DNA of 64,000 nt from Lithobates sylvaticus (GCA_028564925.1 CM053029.1:185372786-185436785); one strand, 5' to 3'. Numbered from the stretch's first letter, positions 52,598 to 62,825 are shown. Numbers and translations are program-made. Notes: generated from the sequence alone by a model not told the origin.

Positions 52598-54006
52598 TGG
52601 CAGGGTATGGAGGGATGGCTGCTGCCATCCGATCTCTCCCCTCCACTGTACAGATCTGTACACAGAGGGGAGACCAGCGTCATCTTGACGCCGGTTTGTT
52701 TACAAAGTGATCGCTCCGTCATTTGACGGAGCAATCACATTGTAAACGGCCGACGGGTGCACCAAGATGGTCGCCGCTCCGGAGCTAGGCCGAAGCCGCT
52801 GCCTTTCCTAAGGCCGAGGCCGCGAACAGCTCCGCGATCGCGGCGGGTAATTGCGGTAACGCCGCCCCAGTAATGGGAACGGCGTTACTGCGAGGGGAAG
52901 AGTAATCAGTTAGATTACTCGTTACCCTCTAAAGTAACGCCGTTTACTTTAACGTGCAGTATTGGCAGGGTGTTGCAGAGTATTGCGCAGTATTGGCAGG
53001 GTGTTGCAGAGTATTGCGCAGTATTGGCAGAGTGTTGCAGAGTATTGCGCAGTATTGGCAGGGTGTTGCAGAGTATTGCGCAGTATTGGCAGGGTATTGC
53101 GCAGTATTGGCAGGGTGTTGCAGAGTATTGCGCAGTATTGGCAGGGTGTTGCAGAGTATTGCGCAGTATTGGCAAGGGGGTTGCAGAGTATTGCGCAGTA
53201 TTGGCAGGGTGTTGCAGAGTATTGCGCAGTATTGGCAGGGTGTTGCAGAGTATTGCGCAGTATTGGCAGAGTGTTGCAGAGTATTGCGCAGTATTGGCAG
53301 GGTGTTGCAGAGTATTGCGCAGTATTGGCAGGGTATTGCGCAGTATTGGCAGGGTGTTGCAGAGTATTGCGCAGTATTGGCAGGGTGTTGCAGAGTATTG
53401 CGCAGTATTGGCAGGGTGTTGCAGAGTATTGCGCAGTATTGGCAGGGTGTTGCAGAGTATTGCGCAGTATTGGCAGGGTGTTGCAGAGTATTGCGCAGAG
53501 TGTTGCAGAGTATTGCGCAGTATTGGCAGGGGTGTTGCAGAGTATTGGCAGGGTATTGCGCAGTATTGGCAGGGTGTTGCAGAGTATTGCGCAGTATTGG
53601 CAGGGTGTTGCAGAGTATTGCGCAGTATTGGCAGGGTGTTGCAGAGTAGTGGCAGGGTATGGAGGGATGGCTGCTGCCATCCGATCTCTCCCCTCCACTG
53701 TACAGATCTGTACACAGAGGGGAGACCAGCGTCATCTTGACGCCGGTTTGTTTACAAAGTGATCGCTCCGTCATTTGACGGAGCAATCACATTGTAAACG
53801 GCCGACGGGTGCACCAAGATGGTCGCCGCTCCGGAGCTAGGCCGAAGCCGCTGCCTTTCCTAAGGCCGAGGCCGCGAACAGCTCCGCGATCGCGGCGGGT
53901 AATTGCGGTAACGCCGCCCCAGTAATGGGAACGGCGTTACTGCGAGGGGAAGAGTAATCAGTTAGATTACTCGTTACCCTCTAAAGTAACGCCGTTTACT
54001 TTAACG
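52598..54006. repeat. 1052-bp direct duplication including the hAT right-end segment
   Basis: The GC-rich segment from about 52598 to 52954 recurs at 53650-54006, with an offset of 1052 bp and no difference that I could see. Copy 2 continues into the true hAT terminus (GCGTTAGTGCCATCACTG), while copy 1 passes straight into minisatellite block 2. Confidence 0.92.
52953..53650. repeat. 31-bp minisatellite, block 2 (about 22 units)
   Basis: Same unit and same variant types as block 1. It starts abruptly after TTACTTTAACG at 52954 and ends in AGAGTAGTGGCAGGGTATGG exactly as block 1 does. Confidence 0.95.
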
Positions 54007-54149
54007 GCGTTAGTGCCATCACTGGTTACAGGATACTCATAATTTAACAGTAATCTGCAAGCACTGATTACAAACTGACACAGACAGGACGTTTTTACCA
54101 ATCTGGTATTTTGGACACTAATCCAGTTTGTTCTACAAATACATTGTAG

Positions 54150-54575
54150 CACTTCACCTTAAAATGGAACTTCAGTAATTTTTTCATCTTTCCATCTATT
54201 AAATCTTATGCCCATGTTGTTTTAACTTTGGATAGTAAAACTTGCAGTTTGATATGGGGGCACCCGAGCCGAGCCACAGCTCCCTGTGTCCATTCAGACA
54301 AGGAGCCACGGTTTGGCCCTGCCCCCTCTCTCTCCTGATTGTCTGACTGACTTGGACAGCAGCGGGAGCCAATGGCGCCACTCCTGTGTCTCAGCCAATC
54401 AGGAGGGAGAGTCCCAGGCGGCTGAGGCACTCGTGGACATCGCTGGACAGAGATGGGGCTCAGGTAATTATTAGGGGGGGGGGGGCTGAGAGGGCTGCTA
54501 CACACAGAAGGTTAATGCAAAGAATGCATTAGGATAAAAACCTTCTGCCTTTACAACCCCTTCAAGCATTCTTGC
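54150..54575 (-). mobile_element. TTAA-type MITE, same family as 8316-8805
   Basis: In inverse orientation it carries the same landmarks: ATGCATT...GATAAAAACCTTCTG near 54515-54545, GATGGGGCTCAGGTAA-like block, AGCCAATCAGGAGG and GCTCCCTGTGTCCATTCAGA. The ends are worn (TTACAACCCCTTCAAG at the right). Confidence 0.75.
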
Positions 54576-54710
54576 TGTTTATTGCTGTTTACTTTAAGCT
54601 CGTTTAGATATACTTTGAAATTTTAGATATCATAGACACCCATCAATGTGCTTGTTGTGTTAAAATGCTTTATTTATGCATTTTGTGTTTGTTTTTGATG
54701 CGTTTGCATT

Positions 54711-55200
54711 GCGCTAAATAACGCTTTACAGACTCCTCTTCTGTGTTGTTTTTTTATTTTATGGATTCTTGTCATATCATCTCAGCTAGTAATGCTTTCT
54801 AAATGTATTATGACTAAGTTTACACTAGCATCAAAAACAGACATTTTATCTGCGTTTTTGAAGCCTCATTAATGCCTGTCAACCATCTGTGTTAATTATG
54901 TGTATTGCAGCGGACAGTGTTTGTTTACATGATCGAGTTTGTGCCGCTTTGCATTCTGTCAAAATGTATCTGACAGTTTGCATTTGACTGGCTTTACTGT
55001 TTCCCAAACCCCTCCAAATCTAATCATCAATCTAAATGCACTGCAAACAAACCACAATCACCTCACAAATCTTTCAATGATGTTTACAGCATGCTTTATA
55101 TACAATTAGAAAGCGTTACTAGCTGAGATAATAGTACAAGAATCCATACAATAGAAACTCAACACAAAGGAGGCATCTGGAAAGCATTATTTAATGTGAC
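54711..55200. mobile_element. MITE with about 95-bp imperfect inverted arms
   Basis: TGGATTCTTGTCATATCATC and TCAGCTAGTAATGCTTTCTA near 54763-54803 are mirrored by TTAGAAAGCGTTACTAGCTG near 55107-55127 and onward. The arms are about 54711-54806 and 55098-55200. The middle 290 bases are unique. Confidence 0.7.
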
Positions 55201-55261
55201 ACAAAATACATAAAAAAAACATGCAAAACTTGTCAATAACGCATCTTACTATGATAGGTGT

Positions 55262-55515
55262 GTACGGCTCGATTCACACTAATGCGTTTTTTGATCCATT
55301 TAGCATCTTGCAGAAATGCAGGGAAATTTTTTAACATGAGTTCCCATGAAACATGTTCACATCAATGTATTTTTGTGCCTCTGCATTTTTGGAAAGGGTC
55401 TGGGACTTTTTTTTCCTGCAAAATGCAGCGTTTTGCATGTAATAGAATTCAATGGACCCGCATCAAAAGCGCAAGTACCCCGTTTTTACTGTGATTTTGC
55501 CGTGATTTGCGTTTT
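55262..55515. mobile_element. Probable MITE, GATTCACACTAATGCG type
   Basis: Starts GGCTCGATTCACACTAATGC and has the phrases CATGAGTTCCCATGAAACAT and TCAATGGACCCGCATCAAA. The layout resembles the MITE at 62127-62366. The right end is lost in a poly-T tract at 55510. Confidence 0.45.
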
Positions 55516-55554
55516 TTTTTTTTTTTTTTTTTACATTGTATATAGCTGTATATA

Positions 55555-56345
55555 GCTCTATTTTCCCCACAAATAGAGCTTTCTTTTGGTGGTATTTGAT
55601 CACCTCTGCAGTTTTATTTTTTTGCGCTATAAACAAAAAAAAAGAAAAGCATCAATTTAGCAAAAAAAAAAACATTATTTTTAACTTTTTGCTATAATAA
55701 ATATCCCCCAAATATATATTAAAAAAATGTTTTTCCTCAGTTTAGGCTGATACGTATTCTTATACATATTTTTGGTAAAAAAAAACAAAAAAAAACGCAA
55801 TAAGCGTTTATTGATTGGTTTGCGCAAAAGTTATAGTGTCTACAAAATAGGGGATAGATTTATGGCATTTTTATTATTTTTTTTTTTTTTTTTTACTAGT
55901 AATGGCGGCGATCAGCATTTTTTTTTTTTCTTATCGTGACTGCGACATTATGGTGGACACATCGGACACTTTTGACTGGCAGTGAAGAGGTTAACCACTA
56001 GGTAGCGCTGTAGGGGTTAAGTGTGTCCTAGGGAGTGATTCTAACTGTGGGGGGCTATGTGTGACACGACACTGATCACCGCTTCGATTACAGGGAGCTG
56101 TGATCAGTGTCACTAGGCAGAACGGGGAAATGCTTGTTTACATCAGCATTTCCCTGTTCTTCTTCTCCGTGAGACGATCGCGGGTATCCCCGCGGACATC
56201 GAGTCTGTGGGACCTGCATTTACACTCACAGAGCTCACAGCTGGCGCGCACGCGATTGCAAATTTAAAGGAACGTACCTGTACGCCCATTTGCCTGTCCG
56301 TGCCATTGTGTCGACGTAAATGTACATGCGGCGGTCGGCAAGCGG
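55555..56345 (+). mobile_element. 1-kb TTAA-type repeat, right four fifths
   Basis: Begins internally at CACAAATAGAGCTTTC and follows the family order (GGCTGATACGTATTC, ATGGCGGCGATCAGC, GGTGGACACATCGGAC, GAGACGATCGCGGG, GTCGACGTAAATGTAC) to the end GGTCGGCAAGCGG and TTAA at 56346-56349. Confidence 0.87.
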
Positions 56346-56349
56346 TTAA

Positions 56350-57536
56350 CAACCATTTTGTTTAACGACCTGGTCGTTGTAGCGGAACCTGGTCGTTAAG
56401 TGAGGAGTACCTGTATTCACATTTTACTTGAAAATGGTGCAGTAGGAAGTTTAAAGCTTCAATGTAATGAGATTATAAACCTAACTATAAAAAGATTTTA
56501 ATTTAAAATAAAAGAATGTTTTTTAAAGAAAGAGTTGGCTAAAAAAAATACTTCTCGACACAAATGGGGGACCACACATACTGAAATTGTGAAAACACAG
56601 GCGATTAAAAAAACAGTGTCCCCAACCCATCTCTTTCTAGCAGATGTTGCGCCTCAAGTAATAAGTCGACTCGAACACTATTAGACCATGTCCACAGGAC
56701 ACTATGTTTCTCAATGTACTGATGATCCCTGGAAATCTCCGTTTTGAGGTTTGTTGCTCCCAGTGGATGGTGGGAAACTGTGCAGATTTGCAATGTTCTC
56801 CTGTCATGTAACCCTGTTGACCCAGTATGTAATCATTGTGCAATATACATCTATTAGCACTGCGACATGGACATTTGCAGAATTCTTATAAAAGGTGTTC
56901 CCATGAAGACAGCATTTTTACAGATGATATCCAGTGCTTGGTACATGACTATCAGACTGACATGTTGTGTCTTAGATTGGATTTAAAAAAAATCAGGCCT
57001 GCAGTTTAATTAATTGAGAGAGAAAATGTTAAAGTGTTTTGGCGTAGAATGGGATTATAATTTCATAATAGCTGGAATTTTGAAGGGTTCTTGACCGTAA
57101 CAGCTGCATTTAAGCTTCAGCTCCAAATACTTTCTGCTGACTAGTCAAGTTGACCTTGACAGTGATCCAAAAGGGGGAAAGGGCAAGAAGACGGACATTC
57201 ACTGTGGCTCCCAGTATTGTGGTTTAGAGGGAGATTTTTATAGAAGAAAAAATATATGCAGTATATTATGTGTTAGAGGGAAACTACATTCATTTCATGT
57301 GAATAAACATTTATTATTAACCTTTTTACATTTTTATATGATGATGATTTCAAATACATATTTGTTGATGCGCCCTCTAGTGGCTATGTACTGTACATGC
57401 TAGACATGTGTCCAAACCCAAAAACAAAAATGTTAACATATTGCAGTTTACTAGTCCTTAGATGTGGTGACTGCATTGTCCTTAGATGTGGTGACTGTTT
57501 GTTTTTTTCTTTATGCTCTTTTCCGTCAGAGACGTG
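56350..57536. other. Largely non-repetitive stretch
   Basis: Apart from CTGGTCGTTAAGTGAGGAGTACCTG at 56383-56407, which resembles an old mariner-type end, no repeat is recognised. About 56985-57250 is AT-rich with TTTAATTAATTGAG and looks single-copy. A small direct repeat, CTTAGATGTGGTGACTG, occurs at 57457 and 57480. Confidence 0.4.
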
Positions 57537-58201
57537 CGGTGAGGTCAGTGGCTGGTGAGGCACGGGCTAGTTTTATAGCCAGATACACACAGGTTACATA
57601 CTCCACGATCGTTAGAGCGAGAGCACTAATTCTAGCACTAGACTTTCTCTGTAACTCTAAACATGTAATCTGTAAAAAAAAATTAAAGCGTCGCCTATGG
57701 AGATTTTTAAGTACTGAAGTTTGGCGCCATTCCACAAGTGTGCACAATTTTAAAGCTTAACATAATCTTTCACATTATACAAAAAAATCTGGTTATCTTT
57801 AGTGTTTTTTTTTTTTTTTAATTCATGAAACAGTTTTTTTCCAAAAAAAATAAAAACATGTTTGAAAAATTGCTGCGCAAATACTGTGTAACATAAAAAG
57901 TTGCAACGACCACCATTTTATTCCCTAGAGTGTCTGCTAAAACAATATATATAATGTTTGCGGGTTCTGAGTAATTTTCTAGCACAATTATGATTATTAC
58001 ATGTAGACGTGTTTTTAAGGTAATTTACGTAATTTTAAAAAACTGTACTCAGGCAGGTGGCTCAATGGACAAATTACTGAAGTTTGAAGTTATAACTTCA
58101 AACCAGTAATTTCACAGTAAATAGATAAATAATAAATTATTATCTTATAGCATAATAATATATGGTTTAGATTGATTATAACAGTACCTTTTTAACAGCA
58201 G

Positions 58202-58655
58202 CAGATTATGGGCAAATCTTATACTTATAGTTAAAGTCGTGTGTCCCCCCCAAAAAAAAGGATTAAAAATCATTAAAAAAAACAAACATTTGGAATACAT
58301 TTTTTTTAACTCACCACTAAATGCCTGTTGCTAGGGGGTCCCTCGTAGTCTGCCTCCTTCAGTGCCCGGGCTAAGTGACATCACTTCTCCTCGGCGCAGG
58401 AAGGGCTCCCTCCTGTCAGTCATCTGGGACACGTGACAGGTCCCAGATGACTGCACGACCACAGCCAGGTGCCCACTGTTGCAATGCCAGCGCCGCCGAG
58501 CGGATCGGGGGACGTGCAGAGCTTCGACCCCCCCCGTTTCGCTGGACCCTAAGTGTCCGATTATTAAAAGTCAGCAGCTGCAGTATTTGTAGCTGCTGAC
58601 TTTAAATTTTTTTTATTCTAATGGATACTTCTCTTTAAGAGGGCTGGGCTGGAAG
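58202..58655. mobile_element. Insert in copy B flanked by AGCAGCAGATT
   Basis: The inserted block starts after AACAGCAGCAGATT and is followed by AGCAGCAGCAGATT; copy A has this sequence once. The insert contains CCCGGGCTAAGTGACATC, an inverted GTCATCTGGGACACGTGACA / CCAGATGAC pair and GTCAGCAGCTGCAG. Its last 25 bases duplicate AAGAGGGCTGGGCTGGAAG from 58751, suggesting a repair-associated event. Confidence 0.6.
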
Positions 58656-59130
58656 AGAGCAGCAGCAGATTCTTATTCTCCCTCTTAACTGTGCGAGAGA
58701 AACATGGGATTGTGGATGTTATACCCATAAACCCATGCTTTTGCCTTGTAGTTAAGAGGGCTGGGCTGGAAGGGAGCTTTTGTCTTTTAGACACATGCCC
58801 CTTCTATGACACTGCAGTAAGAGGCGTGCCTTCACTGCAGCATTTTTATTGGACAGCTGGGGCTAATGATACTTCACCATTGGTCCAAGACTCCAAGCTG
58901 TCCACTGAGCTCAGTGCTTCTGACAAGAAGTGAGGAGAGGCACTGTGAGTTCATCCTCTCAGTCTGCTGCAAACAGACTGAGCAGCTTGTATTTAGCTAT
59001 GTATGCTTGTATATCTGCTTGTATATCTGCTCTGTATGTAGCTTCTGACAGGCTGCACAAGAAGCCCTGTATCTCCGGAACCATAGGTTGTGGAGCCCCA
59101 AATTTTTTACCAGTAGTGGGGTAGGACTTA

Positions 59131-59545
59131 TGCCACGTATACACGATCGGAATTCTCGTGGGAAAAAACTCTGACGGTTTTTCCGACGGAATTCCGCTCA
59201 AGCTGTGTTGCCTACACACGATCACACCAAATTCCGACGGTCAATAACACAGCGGCATAAAACACGTTCGACAGCACTATAAAAGGGAAGTTTAATGCTT
59301 CCGAGCATGCGTCGAATTGTTTCCGAGCATGCGTCGGAATTGTGCGTGTCGGAATTGCATACACACGATCGGAAAATCCGATAGAAAGGTTTTCCGTCGG
59401 AAAAATTGAGAACAGGTTCTCAATTCAAAGTCCGTCGGAAATTCCGACAGAAAAAGACCGTTGGGCATACACACGGTCAGAAAATCCGATGAAAAGCTCC
59501 CATCGGACTGTTTCCATCGGAAATTCCAACCGTGTGTACGCCGCA
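59131..59545. mobile_element. Harbinger-type MITE, copy f (415 bp)
   Basis: TTA at 59128-59130 and 59546-59548 is the target duplication. Ends TGCCACGTATACACGATCGG and GTGTGTACGCCGCA. Copy A of the host repeat shows the uninterrupted site AGCCTAAGTCC (5201-5211) on the other strand. The inner sequence is the inverse of copy b. Confidence 0.93.
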
Positions 59546-59652
59546 TTAGACTACTTACCCCCCATTTGGGGTCTTTGTGACCTCAGGTCTCCTTACTATG
59601 ACCCTCGATTATTTTTTTTTTGTTCATGGCAGGTGAGGCTCTGCTCTGTTCA

Positions 59653-60801
59653 TATTCTGTTTTATTTTGCAAAGATGATCCTTTGGGTTTATGAATGTCT
59701 ATGAATTCTCACTTACATTGGTACAGTAGAGTATTTTGTGGGTACAAAGGGGGCAGCATATGCATGTGTGCAGTGTGCACTGCGGGTATGCTTAGGCTAT
59801 ATTTAACTATGTTCCATTAGGCCACGCCTAATCGACAGCGCAATTAGGCCACACCCACTTGGCGTGCTGCATCTCTTCTTTATCCTTCGTTGTCAGCTTT
59901 TAATGTTGGGAGGTATGAGTGTCTGTGTGTAAAGATTTTTCCTCTGTTTCTGTTCTGATAAAAATAGTTTTGGATTTCCCATCACTTTGTGCCCTGGTGA
60001 TTAGGGTCACCAGGATAATTTGGGCGAATCTCCCCAGTGGGGACACAAATGGAAGCAAAAACCAGACAGATGCTCTAGCCCTTCACAACCCTATGCAAAG
60101 TAGAGGAAAAAAAGGTATGGCTTTGGATACACTTTAAGGAACCCTAAAATATCATGTAAGCCATCCCTACTCGTCAAATATGTGTATCTATCTAACACAT
60201 TATTCCATTTATGTATACTTGTCTACTTCCAAGCACTTTATCTTTTGTTCATACATATATTTATTTCAGTGTTTATTCCTCAGAAGAGTTTTCCACTTCA
60301 GACTGTATTGATTTATTGGTCTGGGCATCCCTACCTTCAACGTTTAATAAATTAATTTGACTTTTATGCTTGCTCTTTGTTCTTTGTATTTGGAACACGG
60401 CTCTTTTATGTGGCCCCCAACTGTGTGCAACAAACAACATGCAGTTCGGCAGTGTTGTGTCCATGGAAACGGTAAAAGACCTTGTCAGGTTAAAAGACTC
60501 ATTCATAAGAAATATTATAGAGGCACTAAATAAGTGGAAAAAACGGATGAAGATAGTTCCTCAGTCAATTGTAATTAGGATGCTAATTTGAGATAGCCAA
60601 GAAATGGTCCTAATAGCTGTGAATTGGCTTATTAGGTGCATTAGGTGTACAATAAATACAGCTGAAATGTCAGAAAGCTTTTGCCAAATTTAAAGGCTAC
60701 AAAGTAATATATATATATATATATACATTTTTCCATCTAAAAAATTATGGCAGAATATAGTTCCCACAGGGTGACAGGGCAGGAGAACATTGATGTTCCA
60801 T
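59653..60801. other. Largely non-repetitive stretch
   Basis: No transposon recognised. About 60430-60690 is AT-rich, without repeats, and contains homeodomain-like TAATTAGGATGCTAATTTG; it resembles conserved non-coding sequence in character. A plus-strand frame at 60370-60591 (73 codons) has no recognised family. (AT)n at 60706-60725. Confidence 0.45.
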
Positions 60802-61770
60802 CAGTGGCAGCTGGTGCTGAACATTTTTTGGGGGGGGAGCAAACAAACTGAAAAATACTGGAAAAAAAAAAAAAAAAAAACATCAATTGCACCCTCACTG
60901 TGCCCATCAAATGCAACCATTGTTCCCATCAAATGCAACCACTGTGCCATCATATGCAGCCATTGCGCCCATCATATGCAGCCACTTGTGCCCATCCAAT
61001 GCAGCCACTGTGCCCCATCAAATGCAGCCACTGTGCCCCATCAAATGCAGCCACTGTGCCCCATCAAATGCCACTGTGCCCCATCAAATGCAGCCACTGT
61101 GCCCCATCAAATGCAGCCACTGTGCCCCATCAAATGCAGCCACTGTGCCCCATCAAATGCAGCCACTGTGCCCCATCAAATGCCGCCACTTGTGTCCATC
61201 ATATGCAGCCACTTGTGTCCATCATATGCAGCCATTGTGCCCCATCAAATGCAGCCACTTGTGCCCATCAAATGCCGCCACTGTGACCCCTGCCTGCAGT
61301 CTGCCTGGCACTTACCCCATCTTAGTGGTGGGTCAGGCAGCGGGTGACGGCAGCGACCCTGTGTCCTCCATGCTGTCCTTCATGCATCTCTTCTCGTTCT
61401 GCTAGGCATCCAATCAGGTGACGGGTATTAGACCCGCGCTACTGATTGGCAGGGAGGCGGTTCAGTGTTGGAAAATCAAATATTAATTTGCTTTTTTAAC
61501 ACACTTGGGTGGACTGCGAGTGCAATGCTCTGCTCTCCAAGTCCACCTTTTTGAAGCCTATTAAAGCCTATGGCTCTAATTGGGTGCTTCAAAAAAACAA
61601 CCCGCTGCTGGAATTCAGGTGCCCGCATCTGAAAAGGGGCCGGATGCCTGAATAGGGGGTGGCAGCGGAAGCCATGGATAGATTCATGCTATGCATGAAT
61701 CTATTAATTAGTCAAATAGGGGGGTGGCTGGAGAGAGGGGGCGGCGCCGATGCGCCCATTCACATGAGAA
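60802..61770. mobile_element. hAT element, CAGTGGYGGCTGGTG family, with minisatellite
   Basis: Starts CAGTGGCAGCTGGTGCTG at 60802. The right half parallels 6587-7222: a GATTGGCAGGGAGG block, then AAGCCTATTAAAGCCTATGG and GGGCGGCGCC...GCGCCCA. The right terminus is missing, so the 8-bp duplication cannot be tested. A 23-bp minisatellite occupies the left half. Confidence 0.8.
60893..61290. repeat. 23-bp minisatellite, about 17 units
   Basis: Unit ATGCAGCCACTGTGCCCCAT plus CAA recurs every 23 bp (61021, 61044...). Edge units are degenerate (CATATGCAGCCACTTGTG). Open frames across it are artefacts. Confidence 0.92.
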
Positions 61771-61888
61771 GCCGCAGCCCATGTATTTCAAGGGAAGCCG
61801 TTCAAATCTATGTGTGTTAAAGTTGCAACGACTTTAAAAAGGTTCCTGCACTACTTGGATGGGCAGATAAATACAAAACATTTTTACC

Positions 61889-62674
61889 TTACAGAGTAAC
61901 TTCACTTTTGTTGAGAAAAAAGCATTTCCCTCTGGGTGATTTATGTACATTGCAAGGATTATAACAAACTTTGTTGCAGATTCCTACCTTTTGTTGTTCT
62001 GAAGAAATCCCTGTTTGTTCCTCTGTGCCCCTCTGAGTGAGTCTAATGGGAGTGGTTTCATAATTATCTATCAAGCAGCAGCTGCAGGGTACTAATGAGG
62101 AACGCTGCTGGGCCTGCATCCCTTTGGGCCTGGTTCACACCTATGCATTTTTTGTGCGTTTTCAGTTATGCAGAAACACACTACAGTCCATTTAACATGG
62201 TTTCCTATGGATGTAGTTCACATCTGTGCATTTTATGGAAAGGGCCAGGGTTTTTTTTCTGGTTTTTGGTTCCTCAGACTTCAATGGTTTAAAGATGTGT
62301 ATTGAAAAAACACAAAATGCACATGCAATATGCAAACTGCAACCTGCACAAGTGTGAATCAGGCCTTAATCCTGATTTCCTTTTGGGCTATTGAGAGTAT
62401 CAATGAAATTTTTGTTGCAGGGAATGCCTGAAATCTGATTTGTATCTTAGTGCAGACTTCTGGGAAAATCAGTGAGCAAATCACACAAGCAGGACATGAT
62501 GTTCTGGGGGGCGTTCTGTACACATTCTGTGTACAGAACACCTCTATATTGCATTGCACTACTTTACAGAAAATTACAGAGCCGCAATTACTTGTGTTGC
62601 AATTGCATACACTAAATATTTTTTTTATTTATTTGCTATTTTTCTTCCCTCCTCGAATGTGGAGTTACCCTTTA
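61889..62674. mobile_element. TTAA-type MITE with an inserted MITE
   Basis: The left end TTACAGAGTAACTTCAC and the right end GGAGTTACCCTTTAA are inverse complements. The interior holds AGCATTTCCCTCTGGGTGAT and a perfect palindrome at 62511-62537 (GTTCTGTACACA, three bases, inverse). Split at 62127-62366. Confidence 0.7.
62127..62366. mobile_element. MITE with GGCCTGRTTCACAC ends, 240 bp
   Basis: GGCCTGGTTCACACCTATGC at the left and GTGTGAATCAGGCC at the right are inverted. The interior contains ATGCATTTT / AAAATGCACATGC symmetry. The target duplication is not clear. Confidence 0.75.
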
Positions 62675-62677
62675 ATG

Positions 62678-62825
62678 CAGGGGTAGGCAACCTGGGGCTC
62701 TCCAGCTGTTGCAGAACTACAATTCCCATCATGTCTCTGAGAGTAATTGTAACTGCCAGCCTTGCAATGCCTCATGGGAAATGTAGTTCCACAACAACTG
62801 GAGGGCCCCAGGTTGCCTACCCCTG
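62678..62825. mobile_element. hAT MITE, 148 bp, perfect 8-bp duplication
   Basis: The ends CAGGGGTAGGCAACCTGGGG and CCAGGTTGCCTACCCCTG are near-exact inverse complements. CTTTAATG is duplicated exactly at 62670-62677 and 62826-62833. Inner ACTACAATTCCCATCATG is shared with 31412-31559. Confidence 0.95.

Larger units (their letters stand above)
50790..54024. mobile_element. hAT element filled with a 31-bp minisatellite, 3.2 kb
   Basis: GTTACAGG is duplicated exactly at 50782-50789 and 54025-54032. The ends CAGTGTTGG and CCATCACTG, with adjacent TTACTTTA / TAAAGTAA blocks, are inverse complements. The interior holds a C-rich tandem (51000-51150), two blocks of a 31-bp minisatellite and a GC-rich right-end segment present twice. 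There is no transposase gene. The long open frames on both strands (up to about 470 codons) follow the minisatellite and are artefacts. Confidence 0.92.
57537..59652 (-). mobile_element. CAG-ended repeat, copy B, with insertions
   Basis: Starts CAGAGACGTGCGGTGAGG at 57537. Its sequence is the inverse complement of copy A (5096-6243) for over 1 kb and extends beyond what copy A preserves at this end. It is interrupted by an insert at about 58202-58655 and by a Harbinger MITE at 59131-59545; the last 100 bases (GGCAGGTGAGGCTCTG) lie to the right of the MITE. The ends CAGRGACGTGC are shared by both termini, so they act as inverted terminal repeats. Confidence 0.82.

Noticed and set aside
51448-53650. 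CRISPR-like array
   Set aside because: The repeat length is similar to CRISPR repeats, but the units are contiguous with no unique spacers, and the genome is eukaryotic.
51275-53786. Open frames of 250-470 codons on both strands
   Set aside because: Produced by the 31-bp minisatellite; all six frames are open, so none is evidence for a gene.
60370-60591. 73-codon plus-strand frame in a non-repetitive stretch
   Set aside because: Short, no recognised domain, no visible splice context; kept only as part of a candidate conserved segment.
60790-61405. His/Pro/Cys-rich open frames (HQMQPLCP repeats)
   Set aside because: Frames through a 23-bp minisatellite in a hAT element.
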